DNA of 64,000 bases. It comes from Littorina saxatilis (Eukaryota; Mollusca; Gastropoda; Littorinimorpha; Littorinidae). Where the stretch lies: positions 4,912,620 to 4,976,619 of the forward strand of contig NC_090253.1 of NCBI RefSeq assembly GCF_037325665.1. Reading direction: 5' to 3'. This document shows, one piece after another, positions 23,912 to 34,726 of this stretch. Both the position numbers and the translations under genes were made by a program. The notes beneath the pieces are model-generated. The model did no database searches and was not told the DNA's origin. It saw only the letters and a list, made by a program, of their open reading frames with translations. The number at the start of each line of letters is the position of its first letter. Within the stretch, counting starts at the first letter, position 1.

Positions 23912-24145
23912 GTTGTATGAGAGAAAGGGGGAATGTACGTTCTGGGTTACTGATTCCGACAGACCCGGCATTGGTTCAAAACAACCTTACTTTACTGTAT
24001 TTTTTTTTGTATGGATTTATGCAGTATTTTTCTGATTTTGTCGCATGTTTCATTTTAGTAAAAGTTTAGTCCAGAAGCCTATTTTGCGTTAATATTTAGG
24101 GTCTGTCGGAATCGGTGAGCCAGAACGTACATTCCCCCTTTCTCT
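23912..24145 (-). repeat. Polinton terminal inverted repeat, right
   Basis: Reverse copy of 9464-9696, including the nine-base A/T run. Followed directly by CATTCA, the target duplication. Confidence 0.95.
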
Positions 24146-24151
24146 CATTCA
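24146..24151. repeat. Polinton target-site duplication, right (CATTCA)
   Basis: Same six bases as 9458-9463. Confidence 0.85.
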
Positions 24152-24264
24152 CAAGCAGACGAACGACCGCTTTTTTTCAAATATGTTCAAATAGGGTGCA
24201 CTGGTACCAAAAGCTGGCAAACATACTATGACAAAAACCATCCAGTCTGTGACTAGAGTCATCA

Positions 24265-25119
24265 CATTGTAGACTCCTTCGCAGCGGTGTGTTGCTGCGT
24301 GCCGCACGGGTATTTGCACCCCGCACGCTGGAGCGGTAAGTTGAGTGGGGTTTGTGTCTCGATAAAACAGCTTCTTGTATAAACATTTCGTAACTTTGCA
24401 CATTAAGATATGTCTTGTTAGATCTGTTAGTGTTTCTTCTACACGCCGATGTACTTTTTGGGTGCATATTTTGTATATTATAGCCGTGATTCTGTAAAAT
24501 ATCACGCCTGTAACTGCACAGAAGCAAATTTCGTAGCATTCGCAACAAATTACTGGTGTAAACTTTAATGTGAAGAACTGCCATCAGTTCCACAAAAACC
24601 TGAACCTTTCTGCAGTACTGAGGCCGAGTTTCAAGCTTCTAGGACCTTGCAGACAGCGAAAAGCATTCGGAGAATGAGAATTATCCTACAACTTCTGTGT
24701 TTGCCCCCCGAAGCTGCCGTGTTTCTCCCCCGCAGCTGCCGTGTTTGCCCACCGTTTGTGTTTGACCACCGACCCTGCACACTCATGTTTATGTGTTTAC
24801 TCAGGTATTGTTTTTATAAACACATTTTATAATATTTGTGTGTTTCAGCACGTATGGATTATAAATGCTACCAGTGTGGAACAACTTTTGCCATCTTCCA
24901 TGAAATTATCGCCCATAACGTCAATGAACACCCCGATAAGCAGCTCAAAATTAGAATTTTGACCGTCAACAGTAACTCTGGGAAACAATCGTATGCAGGG
25001 CACGATTATAAAGTCATTCCGGCAGATGTTCTGAAAGGCGGACAAAGAATAGTTGCAAAGGATTCGCACAATATTGTTCTCATTTCAAATGACGATTCTT
25101 CAATTGAGGAAGATCCTAC
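24265..25119 (+). repeat. left arm of a ~0.86-kb inverted duplication
   Basis: Reverse match to 25671-26523 with only scattered differences. It carries an acceptor-like TTTGTGTGTTTCAG before the coding stretch beginning MDYKCYQCGTTF (24853). The coding stretch breaks off at 25119 exactly where the arm ends. Confidence 0.92.
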
Positions 25120-25954
25120 GTAGGGGCGTTTCGCAGCCAAATAGATCCACATCTCCTTTCTTGTGAGTCAAGGAGCCATTAATTTTCTTCGAATCAAAGC
25201 TCACTTTTACTTGCTTTGAATGCTTCGCCACAGTTTTCAGACAATCATCGATGATGCCAGGCTTGATCTCTGTCTTGATGACTGTAGACTTTTCCAGGAA
25301 CTTTGAAGCTGGGACAGCGAAGTTAATTTTCGCATCAACAGGCTCCAGCCTGTTATCCACGGACAACCCGGACCCATCAAGTAGATTGCCCTCATGTTTT
25401 GGACCGCCCATGAATCTCAGAAATTTCCCGTGGAACAGTTTGTAGCCAGAAAAGTTTGGTGTCATTACCATATCTCATTGCCCTAACTGTGCGACACGAA
25501 AAAACCTAACTACATCCAAAAACAGTTTAAATGCGATATTATCTAGAGGAAAGTCGCCTGAAGCGACCAGTTCGTGGAAAAGAATATATGTATCCAACTG
25601 TCCACTTCTTTTTAGTTGGGTAATTACGTCTGGCAACAGTTTCTGAACCTGTTGTTGTGCATTTGCTTCTGTAGGATCTTCCTCAATTGAAGAATCGTCA
25701 TTTGAAATGAGAACAATATTGTGCGAATCCTTTGCAACTATTCTTTGTCCGCCTTTCAGAACATCTGCCGGAATGACTTTATAATCGTGCCCTGCATACG
25801 ATTGTTTCCCAGTGTTACTGTTGACGGTCAAAATTCTAATTTTGAGCTGCTTATCGGGGTGTTCATTGACGTTATGGGCGATAATTTCATGGAAGATGGC
25901 AAAAGTTGTTCCACACTGGTAGCATTTATAATCCATACGTGCTGAAACACACAA
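25113..25954 (-). CDS. C2H2-finger protein of unknown family, partial
   Basis: Minus strand from the acceptor near 25943. MDYKCYQCGTTFAIFHEI and the following AHNVNEH give one C2H2 finger (C-x2-C-x12-H-x4-H). Then come a basic/beta region (KQLKIRILTVNS), an acidic patch (SNDDSSIEEDPTEA), a helical region (LPDVITQLKRSGQLDTY) and, further on, GYKLFHGKFLRFMGGPK, INFAVPASKFLEKS and KGDVDLFGCETP. I recall this motif order from proteins repeated many times in invertebrate genomes, suggesting a mobile or multicopy family, but cannot name it. The reading frame is not continuous between the two halves, so this copy is probably not functional. Confidence 0.5.
25120..25670 (-). repeat. unique spacer between the inverted arms, carrying the rest of the C2H2 gene
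   Basis: On the minus strand this continues the coding sequence of the right arm (LPDVITQLKRSGQLDTYI, then GYKLFHGKFLRFMGGPK and INFAVPASKFLEKS). So the minus-strand copy is the longer one and the left arm is a partial inverted copy. Confidence 0.8.
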
Positions 25955-26523
25955 ATATTATAAAATGTGTTTATAAAAACAATACCTGAGTAAACACATA
26001 AACATGAGTGTGCAGGGTCGGTGGTCAAACACAAACGGTGGGCAAACACGGCAGCTGCGGGGGAGAAACACGGCAGCTTCGGGGGGCAAACACAGAAGTT
26101 GTAGGATAATTCTCATTCTCCGAATGCTTTTCGCTGTCTGCAAGGTCCTAGAAGCTTGAAACTCGGCCTCAGTACTGCAGAAAGGTTCAGGTTTTTGTGG
26201 AACTGATGGCAGTTCTTCACATCAAAGTTTACACCAGTAATTTGTTGCGAATGCTACGAAATTTGCTTCTGTGCAGTTACAGGCGTGATATTTTACAGAA
26301 TCGCGGCTATAATATACAAAATATGCACCCAAAAAGTACATCGGCGTGTAGAAGAAACACTAACAGATCTAACAAGACATATCTTAATGTGCAAAGTTAC
26401 GAAATGTTTATACAAGAAGCTGTTTTATCGAGACACAAACCCCACTCAACTTACCGCTCCAGCGTGCGGGGTGCAAATACCCGTGCGGCACGCAACACAC
26501 CGCTGCGAAGGAGTCTACAGTGT
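25671..26523 (-). repeat. right arm of the ~0.86-kb inverted duplication
   Basis: Reverse copy of 24265-25119. Homology ends near 26523 (AGTCTACAGTGTGG versus the other side's TTGTAGACT). Confidence 0.92.
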
Positions 26524-27250
26524 GGTCATGAAAATGTCAGGGTGACGTTTAGGATCAGCTGAGCGCTATTTCAGCCTGGTATTCTCCGTAGTTTTATATT
26601 GATAGTATGATACTTTTTTTAAGCTTGAGTTTTCAGTAAATCTTCTAAAAGCGGCCAACTTTTGGACGCAAAACTCCACGTGAAGTTCAGATAGTCACCC
26701 TCTGAGATGAAAGGTTTATGGACTAGCTGATATTTCTTGTTTTGGGTAAAAAGATAGTCTTATGATCGTTTTACAAAAATCCATATATATATGAGTAATC
26801 TTCTCAAGAATAAACTTGAGTCTACATCCAACCTCTGTTTCTAAGATTTAAACTGTTTCACGTTATTGTTATATTCATTAACAACGTTTTTTGTTTTACC
26901 GATTCATTGAAATTGAAATCAATTAATTTTAATTTAATGTACCTGTGCTTACCTGTCCAGCTGTCTCCCGTAGTAGAGAGAAAAAGAAAGTGCTGACCAA
27001 TAAACATTAAAAAATCTATGATAGTTACAAGTTAATCGGTCAAGTTATAACCCACAGGAGCTTGTATTCGTATCGAAGCCCCGGTTTATCGAAGCATTCT
27101 ACTCTGGCCCTCCTGTGGTATAACTTAAACATTAGGAGTAGATACCGCGATTGAACAGTGCTTTGATGCACGCTCCTGTGCTGTTCTTCTTCTTCATCTT
27201 CTTCCAGTTAGTGAGGAAATCCCTGTACAGCGCAACTATCCTCAATTTGG
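26524..27250. other. unassigned sequence with one short inverted repeat
   Basis: AT-rich. Near 27043-27127 AAGTTATAACCCACAGGAG and CTCCTGTGGTATAACTT face each other, which may be an 85-bp MITE. Otherwise no gene seen. Confidence 0.5.
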
Positions 27251-27251
27251 T

Positions 27252-27401
<150 letters not shown>

Positions 27402-27500
27402 ACCTTATTGAGCTTTAGTATGGAGCATTTAACTGAGTATACGGGCCAAGGCTATCACGTTCACAGCTCAACTTATATAGCCTATGATTACAGCCTTCCA
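27402..27500 (+). repeat. ~98-bp duplicated segment next to GA tract; inverted copy at 58637-58735
   Basis: Begins CACCTTATTGAGCTTTAG and ends GATTACAGCCT. It is identical by eye to the minus strand of 58735-58637, after which the two loci diverge abruptly. A short frame starting MEHLTEYTGQGYHVHSS is open in both, but I do not recognise it. Confidence 0.75.
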
Positions 27501-27864
27501 TAGCAGTGAGCATCTTAGCTCGGTGCACCAGCTCCACAAGCTCGATTACAAATTAGAGCGGTGTATGGAAGAGTTCAGCGTTACGTTCTCTGATTGGCTT
27601 ATCTTTTGTACATGTGCGTTACGTTCTTTGATTGGCTTATCTTTTGCTATGCCACCATGTTGTAAAACAACTCCGTTCGAAAAGTAAAAAGCACATTTAA
27701 AGTTTGTCAACAAATATTAAAATAAAAAAATAACACAGAACGTTTTGTTATCACTTTCTTAGATGATCTGGATACATTGCTTTGTTTGAATCTCTACTTG
27801 CAATAATGAAGTTTCGTTCAATACCCAGTCCGCTTGCCATGGGGATTTGACCTTGACCTTTCAG

Positions 27865-28356
27865 CGTCCTTGCCGGAAGCTTCGGGCAATGGCGTGTGTT
27901 CGAGCGACTCTAGGTATGCACATCGACCAGACATTCAAGGAGTAAAGTTTCTTTATTTCCCCCAGCCCAGAAAAGAGCTAGAAAAGTGTAAAAGGTGGAA
28001 ACTGTGCGGACGACCGACCGAAGGGAAACGAAAATTCACCGTCGATTCTCAGTGTTACCAAAGACTCGTACATTTGCACGAAGCATTTTGTCGGAGGCCA
28101 GGGGCCAACAGCAGCTCACCCCGATCCGATCCCTGCAACCGCTTCATCTCTAGAAAGGAAACTTTTCATTAAGCATAAAAAACGGCAGGCCACTCCAAAG
28201 AAAAAATCACTGCCGGCCCATCAACAACTAATGAAGAAGGCAAGAACAGATCTGCCTGATCGCCCACTATTTACAGGTAAGAGAACGCCGCTGACTGTTT
28301 ATTTTTGATGACTTTCCGGCTGAGAGGAAAAATATGTGTTCTCGAACTGCATTCTG

Positions 28357-28402
<46 letters not shown>

Positions 28403-30117
28403 CTGTGACTGTGTGTGTGACTGTGTGTGTTTGTTCACGAGATCTGTGTCTGTATAACTCATTAACTGTATTTTTAAAAAAATTGCTTTTGTGTGGTAAT
28501 ATGACAGATAATGAAACTTAAAGGAAGGCTTGGAGATAATTATTTGACTGATAAGTAAGTATGCATTTGCAGTTAGTTAATCAAACATTTTGTTTAAATC
28601 AGGCGTGCAATAACTGAATAAGATGTACCCAATGTTACTGCTAGTGTTACTATTAGGCTTGGTCAGTTTGATGCAGTGTCCTATCATGTACAGAACTGAG
28701 AGGTATTAAGCTGAACATGAGCTGAAATCTTCTGATTTATGTTTTTGCATTACCTGGCTCGTTATCATTCATGTTTTGTTGCTGAATTTGTTGTGGTAGT
28801 GTCATTTCTTATTTGTATAGATCTCATAGTCATACTCATACATGTATGTGCAGAAACTTTGGACCTGGCTGAAGCAGAGACTGTGAGTGAGATTGAAGAG
28901 ACTACACAAATTCTGAATGGTAAGCAAAATGAATTAAAAAACCCAAGAAGTGTAGGTTATTGGAACGTTTCATTATTGACAAAACAAAATGTCGACCCAG
29001 TGGTCTTTTAAGTAGGCACAGACAAACACTTATGATACAACTAATGAATTGCAAAATGAAGAGTTGTTTTGTTTATTTGGTGTCTGGTCATAAACTACTG
29101 TGTGAACAAAACTCAACAATACATACAGTTATACTGATAACAAAGTGACAGTAAGAGGTATTTTTTTAGTTTTGCTATCCCCAATGATTGTTTCAGAGAG
29201 ATCACACAAGAAAGAAAACTCAAGTGAGAGATACTGGGCCACAGACTCCAACCTTGCTGCGGTATGCTTTGACGAAAGAGCGAGACCTCCAGAAGCAGAC
29301 TATGGTTACTATGGGAACCCAGACAAGCGTGACAGGTGAGTTTTTCTTTAAAAAAAAAAGTTCAGTTAATTTCAAGAAATTCACATGGAATGATTTATTC
29401 AGTATGAAGTTCTACGTACACGCCTTACTTAGTGGGCATACTGAGCAGCGAAAGGCAGCTAGGAGTTCAGTATGCAATTTGAATACAGTATGGATGAACC
29501 AGACAGTGGATGCTCATTTTAAGTATATATCATGTACTAGAAACATACTATGCTGTGACAGCTTTCCCAAGTAAAACTGAAATTAGATTTGTTTGATGAG
29601 TGAGAGTGCATAGCAGACACTCAAGATTTAATATTACAATCTTGTACTTATGCTCAAATATGGTAAATCTAAGTTGGTGTTTTTGTTGCAGTTTTGAAGA
29701 AAGGGGTGGTGTTTGCTGAATTGTCAGACGATGACTTGAATGGTGGCGTTAAAAGTGACAAAAAGTGCAAATTTTATACAGGTGAGAAAAGACTTACATT
29801 CATATATCTTCTTATTTATATTTTGTGGGTGTGAAAGATCTGTAAAAAGATTTATAGCTGTACATTAAAAAACAGCCGCCCACTTTAACTGAAATGTAGC
29901 TACTAAGCAAGTGACTGACAGCACTCTTCTTCAACTTTATCATTTTTTCAAACATTATAATATCTTAATTTACTCTTTTACACATCAATTTGTCATTTTG
30001 CTTTTAATCAGGTTTGACTCTGGCTTCCTGGAAAGTGCGATAACTCTCATTGCAGTTCATTCGTTCATTTTTTTGATAGAGCATGTAAACTTGTCCTTCA
30101 TTTATGACAGCCTATTT
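27865..30117 (+). pseudogene. THAP-finger, transposase-derived gene, at least five exons, probably decayed
   Basis: Exon 27865-28276 codes for most of a THAP zinc finger: VKFLYFPQPRKELEK, KRWKLCGRP, then ICTKHFVGGQGPTAAHPDP in a different frame (an extra four bases near 28045 would account for it), ending at donor GTAAGA. Further exon-like blocks with good borders are 28854-28919, 29197-29335 (KTQVRDTGPQTPTLLRYAL, VTMGTQTS), 29692-29781 (LKKGVVFAELSDDD, KCKFYTG) and 30012-30117. Blocks 29197 and 29692 join in one frame; 28854 does not join cleanly to the next, and the last block soon meets a stop after TGLTLASWKVR. THAP plus a YTGL-type block is typical of ISL2EU/PIF-like transposases and genes derived from them. 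The first zinc-binding cysteine is unclear. Confidence 0.55.
28358..28430 (+). repeat. (GT)n microsatellite
   Basis: GT tract with GACTGT interruptions, in an intron of the THAP-type gene. Confidence 0.9.
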
Positions 30118-30401
30118 GGTGAGTAATGTATGTAATATGATAACCTTGCACAATAGAATACAAGTGTGAGACGTGCGGCTCACCGCCACTTGTAGAACCC
30201 CGTGACTCAGGTTATTTTGAAGTTTCATGATGTACATTTTGGGACTAGCACTAGCAGTAGCTTCTTCTTCTTCTTCTAGTTTCCACACGCCTTCATCTTT
30301 TTGAAGATTCTGGTGTACTTTGAGTTAGCTGCAGCAATACGTGGAGGGGTGGGAGAGGGGCTGAGTAGGGTTTTGGGAGTGGGAAGGGGGGGGGTGGATC
30401 G

Positions 30402-31854
30402 CAGGGGTGTCGTTTGGGTCGGCCCTTCGGTCAATCGCCGATTTCTTTTTACTTTGGTCGAAACTTTCATGTCCCTATCGGCCAAATGTCCGAAGAGTAT
30501 TCGTCTAAATCGGCCAAAGTTTGTCCCGTTTTTTGTATTGGTCAGGCTTTGATTGCTAAAACTGCTGCCGATGTACTTAGTCAACTGACTGGCGTTTATT
30601 TCCTTCGCAAATACCAAAAACGAAACATCAATGTTTTGAACGGAAACCATTGCAAAAAAATATAGATGCCAGAGTGGTTTCCCTTGCGTTCGCCGGTTCG
30701 CGATAGTTTATCAGTCAGTCAGTGCTTTCGATTTGGATTTGAACATCATGTCGCAACTAAAATAGAAATAAACTAAATTGGCCAAGGTATGCTACCCTTC
30801 GCCAAGGTAAGTGATTCCGGACAAAATGACAGGAACACCGCGAATGTGGACAGTGTCAGTGTAAGTGGTAGTAGTGTAGCAGACGACATAGCAGACGATA
30901 GTCACTGCGAATCAAAATCTGCTGAGCCAGAGAATGAAAAGCGTCCTCCAAATCGTGGTTTTCAAGCAAAATGGCTCACCCTACACGTTCTTTTATTGTC
31001 ATGTTTCCCAAGGTTTGTCAAGATTTGCACAAGATTGGAAGAGGTTTACTTTCAAGAAATTGAGGACTGGGTGGCTGAGTTGTAACGCACTTGCGCTCGG
31101 AAGCGAGAGGTTACGAGTTCGACCCTGGGTCAGGGCGTTAGCAATTTTCTCCCCCCTTTCCTAACCTAGGTGGTGGGTTCAAGTGCTAGTCTTTCGAATG
31201 AGACGAAAAACCGAGGTCCCTTCGTGTACACTATATTGGGGTGTGCACGTTAAAGATCCCACGATTGACAAAAGGGTCTTTCCTGGCAAAATTGTATAGG
31301 CATAGATAAAAATGTCCACCAAAATACCCGTGTGACTTGGAATAATAGGCCGTGAAAAGTAGGATATGCGCCAAAATGGCTGCGATCTGCTGGCCGATGT
31401 GAATGCGTGATGTATTGTGTAAAAAAATTCCATCTCACACGGCATAAATAAATCCCTGCGCCTTGAATATGTGCGCAATATAAATTGCATAAAATAAAAA
31501 ATAAAAAAATAAAAAAATCCCTGCTCTTAGAACTGTACCCACGGAATACGCGCGATATAAGCCTCATATTGATATTGATAAATTAAAGTTAAAGGTTTGA
31601 AAAAGTTTCAGGTGTCTGATGTAATTAAATCAGCAACATAGATAATCCAGGGGGTGTTACAGGGGTTGTATCTCCGCCCCTGTAATCTGTGTTCCTAAGA
31701 AAATGATTGTATGTATTGGTGTTTCCCTCTTGAGTCTTGTGCTTCAGTGACAGTGTTGCAGTGACTTTTTATGAGCCAAAATAATAATAGTCCTAAAGCT
31801 TTCTGACATTTTCGGCCAAATGTCCCAACATGAAAATGTCTGGCAACACCCCTG
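30402..31854 (+). mobile_element. hAT-like element with a SINE inserted
   Basis: Left end CAGGGGTGTCG and right end CAACACCCCTG are inverted, and GGATCG flanks both sides (30396-30401 and 31855-31860). hAT elements make 8-bp duplications, so six clear bases leave some doubt. The interior (about 30789-31000) can encode an acidic, Ser-rich start followed by KRPPNRGFQAKW, the type of segment that precedes a BED-like finger in hAT transposases. A SINE occupies 31064-31580. No catalytic region remains. Confidence 0.6.
31064..31580 (+). mobile_element. tRNA-derived SINE, family A, copy 1
   Basis: The head GGACTGGGTGGCTGAG...GGTTACGAGTTCGACCC carries A- and B-box-like promoter blocks of a Ser/Leu-type tRNA. 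The body has CGTGTACACTATATTGGGG and CACGGCATAAATAAATCCC; near the 3' end a TCGCGC(A)...CGCAGGGATT module occurs twice. The tail is (ATTGAT)n. Inverted relatives are at 49243-49700 and 53079-53590. Confidence 0.85.
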
Positions 31855-31859
31855 GGATC

Positions 31860-32050
31860 GGAGAGGGTAGGGGGCATGGGAGGGTTTTGGGGGTGGGAAG
31901 ATGGGGGGGGGGGGGGGGGGTGTGTCTAAATCAGGGTCTTGAATGCATCCACGAGGCTGATGTTACTGCCTGTGGTGCGAGGGAAGAAGGACTGTTTTCT
32001 GTATATTGTCTTACAGGCTGGGAGTTGGTAGGCCTCAGTGTGTGAAGAGC
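31860..32050 (+). other. G-rich sequence with long G-runs
   Basis: Contains GGGTTTTGGGGGTGGGAAG, similar to the left flank of the hAT-like element at about 30350-30395, and G-runs near 31903-31920 and 32066-32083. No gene. Confidence 0.6.
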
Positions 32051-32501
32051 GCTTTGATCTAGTGGAGGGGGGGGGGGGGGGGCGGTTTCTTGGCGGAGTT
32101 GATGGTAATTTCGCCGTTGTGGTATTTATAGAAAATATGAAGGAAGTACGTCAGCCAATGGGACATTTGTCCCCCGCAACCAAATTCCGATGGGACATAG
32201 TCGAAGGCAAGAAGCGCCAAAGAGCCCTGTACGCGTTTTGACCAAAGATGCAAAATGGTGCAATTCGGTGCGAGAATTAGCCACTATATCATGTTATCTG
32301 TGTGTGTGTGTGTGTGTGTGTGTGTGAAGTGTATATTTGGTGGCACAGTGGTACATATTCTCAATGCGCCCTTTGACGCACTGAAGGGAATTGTGATGGG
32401 ACATTTTCAGATTTATTGCGCCAATGGTGCAGGGCGCACTAGTAAATGAAACCCTGGAGCGCTGTGTGTCATTTTGGGGTTGAGGGGGTGAGGCCTGAGA
32501 A

Positions 32502-33350
32502 GAAAACAAGTCGCGTAAGGCGAAAATACAACATTTAGTCAAGTAGCTGTCGAACTCACAGAATGAAACTGAACGCAATGCAATTTTTCAGCAAGAGCCT
32601 CGTAGCATCGTCAGTCCACCGCGCACGGCAAAGGCAGTGAAATTGACAAGAAGAGCGGGGTAGTACTTGCGCTGAGAAGGATAGCACGCTTTTCTGTACC
32701 TCTCTTCGTTTTAACTTTCTGAGCGTGTTTTTAATCCAAACATATCATATCTATATGTTTTTGGAATCAGGAACCGACAAGGAATAAGATGAAAGTGTTT
32801 TTAAATTAATTTTGTTTTCAGAGCTTGTTGTTAATCCAAATATAACATATTTATATGTTTTTGGAATCAGCAAAGAATGGAGAATAAGATGAACGTAAAT
32901 TTGGATCGTTTTATAAAAAAAAATTTTTTTTTTACAATTTTCAGATTTTTAATGACCAAAATCATTAATTAATTTTTAAGCCACCAAGCTGAAATGCAAT
33001 ACCGAAGTCCGGGCTTCGTCGAAGATTACTTGACCAAACTTTCAACCAATTTGAAAGTTGAAAAATGAGAGCGTGACAGTGCCGCCTCAACTTTCACGAA
33101 AAGCCGGATATGACGTCATCAAAGACATTTATTGAAAAAATGAAAAAAAACGTATGGGGATTTCATACCCAGGAACTCTCATGTTAAATTTCATTAAGAT
33201 CTGTCCAGTAGTTTAGTCTGAATCGCTCTACACACACACACAGACAGACACACATACACACACACACACACATACACCACGACCCTCGTCTCGATTCCCC
33301 CCTCTACGTTAAAACATTTAGTCAAAACTTGACTAAATGTAAAAAGAGGA
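32502..33350 (+). mobile_element. non-autonomous TIR element, copy 1 (about 850 bp)
   Basis: Starts ACAAGTCGCGTAAGGCG with CATTTAGTCAAG near the left end and closes CTTGACTAAATGTAAAAAG, so CATTTAGTCAAG/CTTGACTAAATG face each other. A CA-rich tract lies near the right end (33228-33280). Copy 2 at 56943-57825 is in the same direction and over 90% alike by eye. No coding capacity. I recall this repeat as common in gastropods, without being able to check. Confidence 0.85.
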
Positions 33351-33870
33351 GTTGATGGTGTAACCTTCCTCTAAAAATGGATTGTTTTGAAAGAACGAAC
33401 AAAACTCAAAATAGAGAATACCAGTTACTACATGGCTTGGCGTGTCCTACCATTTTAAGCCGTTTGTTGTCTTTTCAAATATTGAACTGCCAGTGAAAGC
33501 AAAGAGACTTCACTTTAGAAAGCATAGCGAGACGTGTGGGTTCTTAAAATCCTTGCAGACGAAGCAATGAGCACAAAAGTGTTCCCGCAATGACTTTTGT
33601 CTCAGTGAGTGGGTGACTCAGCATTATAAGCAGTGAAAAATTAGTTTCATGCAAGACTTTTTTGACGTGACCTCATTCACAAGAACTGTGGTTAAAACAA
33701 TAATGTATCGATTGATCACTGGACTTCCCTTCTTTGAGCCATGTGACGTCAGAGGCCGACAAAACTTCATATTTAGGCGGCCAGCCGAGACTACAAAATA
33801 GTTCATGTTTGTGTGCGTTCAATCATAAAAACTAGAAGGAATTCTAACCAGAATCGATTGATACATAAAT
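33351..33870. other. unassigned sequence
   Basis: No recognisable gene or repeat. Confidence 0.4.
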
Positions 33871-34015
33871 GTTATTTGTATTTTTGACCAAAATATGAAA
33901 TTTTACACAGATCTTGACAGTCATTGTTCACCTCGACCGCTAGCGCGTTCTCGGAGGAACACTGACTGTCTTGATCTGTGTAAAATGTCATATTTTGGTC
34001 AAAAATACAAATAAT
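33871..34015. mobile_element. foldback MITE, about 145 bp
   Basis: Arms of about 50 bp, TTATTTGTATTTTTGACC... against GGTCAAAAATACAAATAA, with a loop of about 40 bp containing CTAGCGCGTTCTC. Confidence 0.85.
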
Positions 34016-34563
34016 GATTGCACTAAACGACCCTCACGCAAGTTCTCAAAAGTGTGGTTACCCCTTGCACATCCGGTCGACAGGTACATGTGCATTTTGG
34101 AATGTCAAGGACGACAGAAAGTAGAGCCAGCTATGATGTATTTCGTGCACCCTTATTTATCCACTATTTTATGTGTTATAAGAGTGCAATGGTTACATCA
34201 TAGATGTAACAAGAGAACAATGGAAATTACAAGAAATATACCTAGAGTACATTTACAGAGACAAAGAAGGGAGGTCATGGGATAGCTATACATCATTCCC
34301 GCAACATTTTATTAACTATGATATGCATACTTTCAAAAGAAGAGAGCAAATACATACTTAGCAAACACTGCATGAAATAGATATATATATATATATGGGA
34401 CCAAATCACATGTAATTGCTAGTATTCAGTGGTTGGGGTGTGTCTTTGTTCGCCTCACTGTTAATATTCAGGGGCCGCAATTAATTGGTCCACACCACAG
34501 AAAAATCCTGTTATTTCTTAAAAACATCTGTATGTGATTGTAATCAGTGGTTACTTTTTACAG
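34016..34563. other. mostly unassigned; one short unrecognised frame
   Basis: Between 34177 and 34361 the plus strand is open with EQWKLQEIYLEYIYRDKEG and TSFPQHFINYDMHTFKR, which reads protein-like but lacks convincing exon borders. A short (TA)n lies at 34380. Confidence 0.35.
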
Positions 34564-34726
34564 GTATATGCTTGGTCACAAGTTCCAGCCACCGCCACCT
34601 CGCATAGAGTTCCCAGTGCCAGACTCCAAAGGAAACATTGAAGACTACCTGACAAGTCTACATTTGGCACCGTCCTCAAGTGACCTGCTGGGAGTCAGTG
34701 CAGATGCTCCAGTCTACAGCCTATAG
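34564..34726 (+). CDS. terminal coding exon of an unrecognised host gene, 53 aa
   Basis: Acceptor TACTTTTTACAG at 34552-34563, then 53 codons open to TAG. Includes MLGHKFQPPPPRIEFPVPD, NIEDYLTSLHLAPSSSDLLG and ends DAPVYSL. Composition and codon use look coding, and the frame stops in front of a 3'-UTR-like region. Upstream exons are not identified; the THAP-type gene is on the same strand but no phase-consistent link was found. Confidence 0.5.

Larger units (their letters stand above)
9464..24145. mobile_element. Polinton/Maverick, about 14.7 kb, looks whole and young
   Basis: The element is bounded by inverted repeats of about 230 bp that read as identical and by a CATTC(A) duplication. 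Between them are an FtsK/A32-type ATPase, a retroviral-type integrase, protein-primed PolB, a putative double jelly-roll major capsid protein, a putative minor capsid protein, and several small membrane or coiled-coil proteins. This set defines Polintons and the related adintoviruses. I did not recognise an adenovirus-type cysteine protease, which many Polintons carry. Identity of the two ends and long open frames point to a recent insertion. The right part also contains a hAT-like repeat fragment (23472-23864). Confidence 0.95.

Noticed and set aside
30276-30650. Frames on both strands over the left end of the hAT-like element
   Set aside because: They cross the terminal repeat and the G-rich flank and show no domain.
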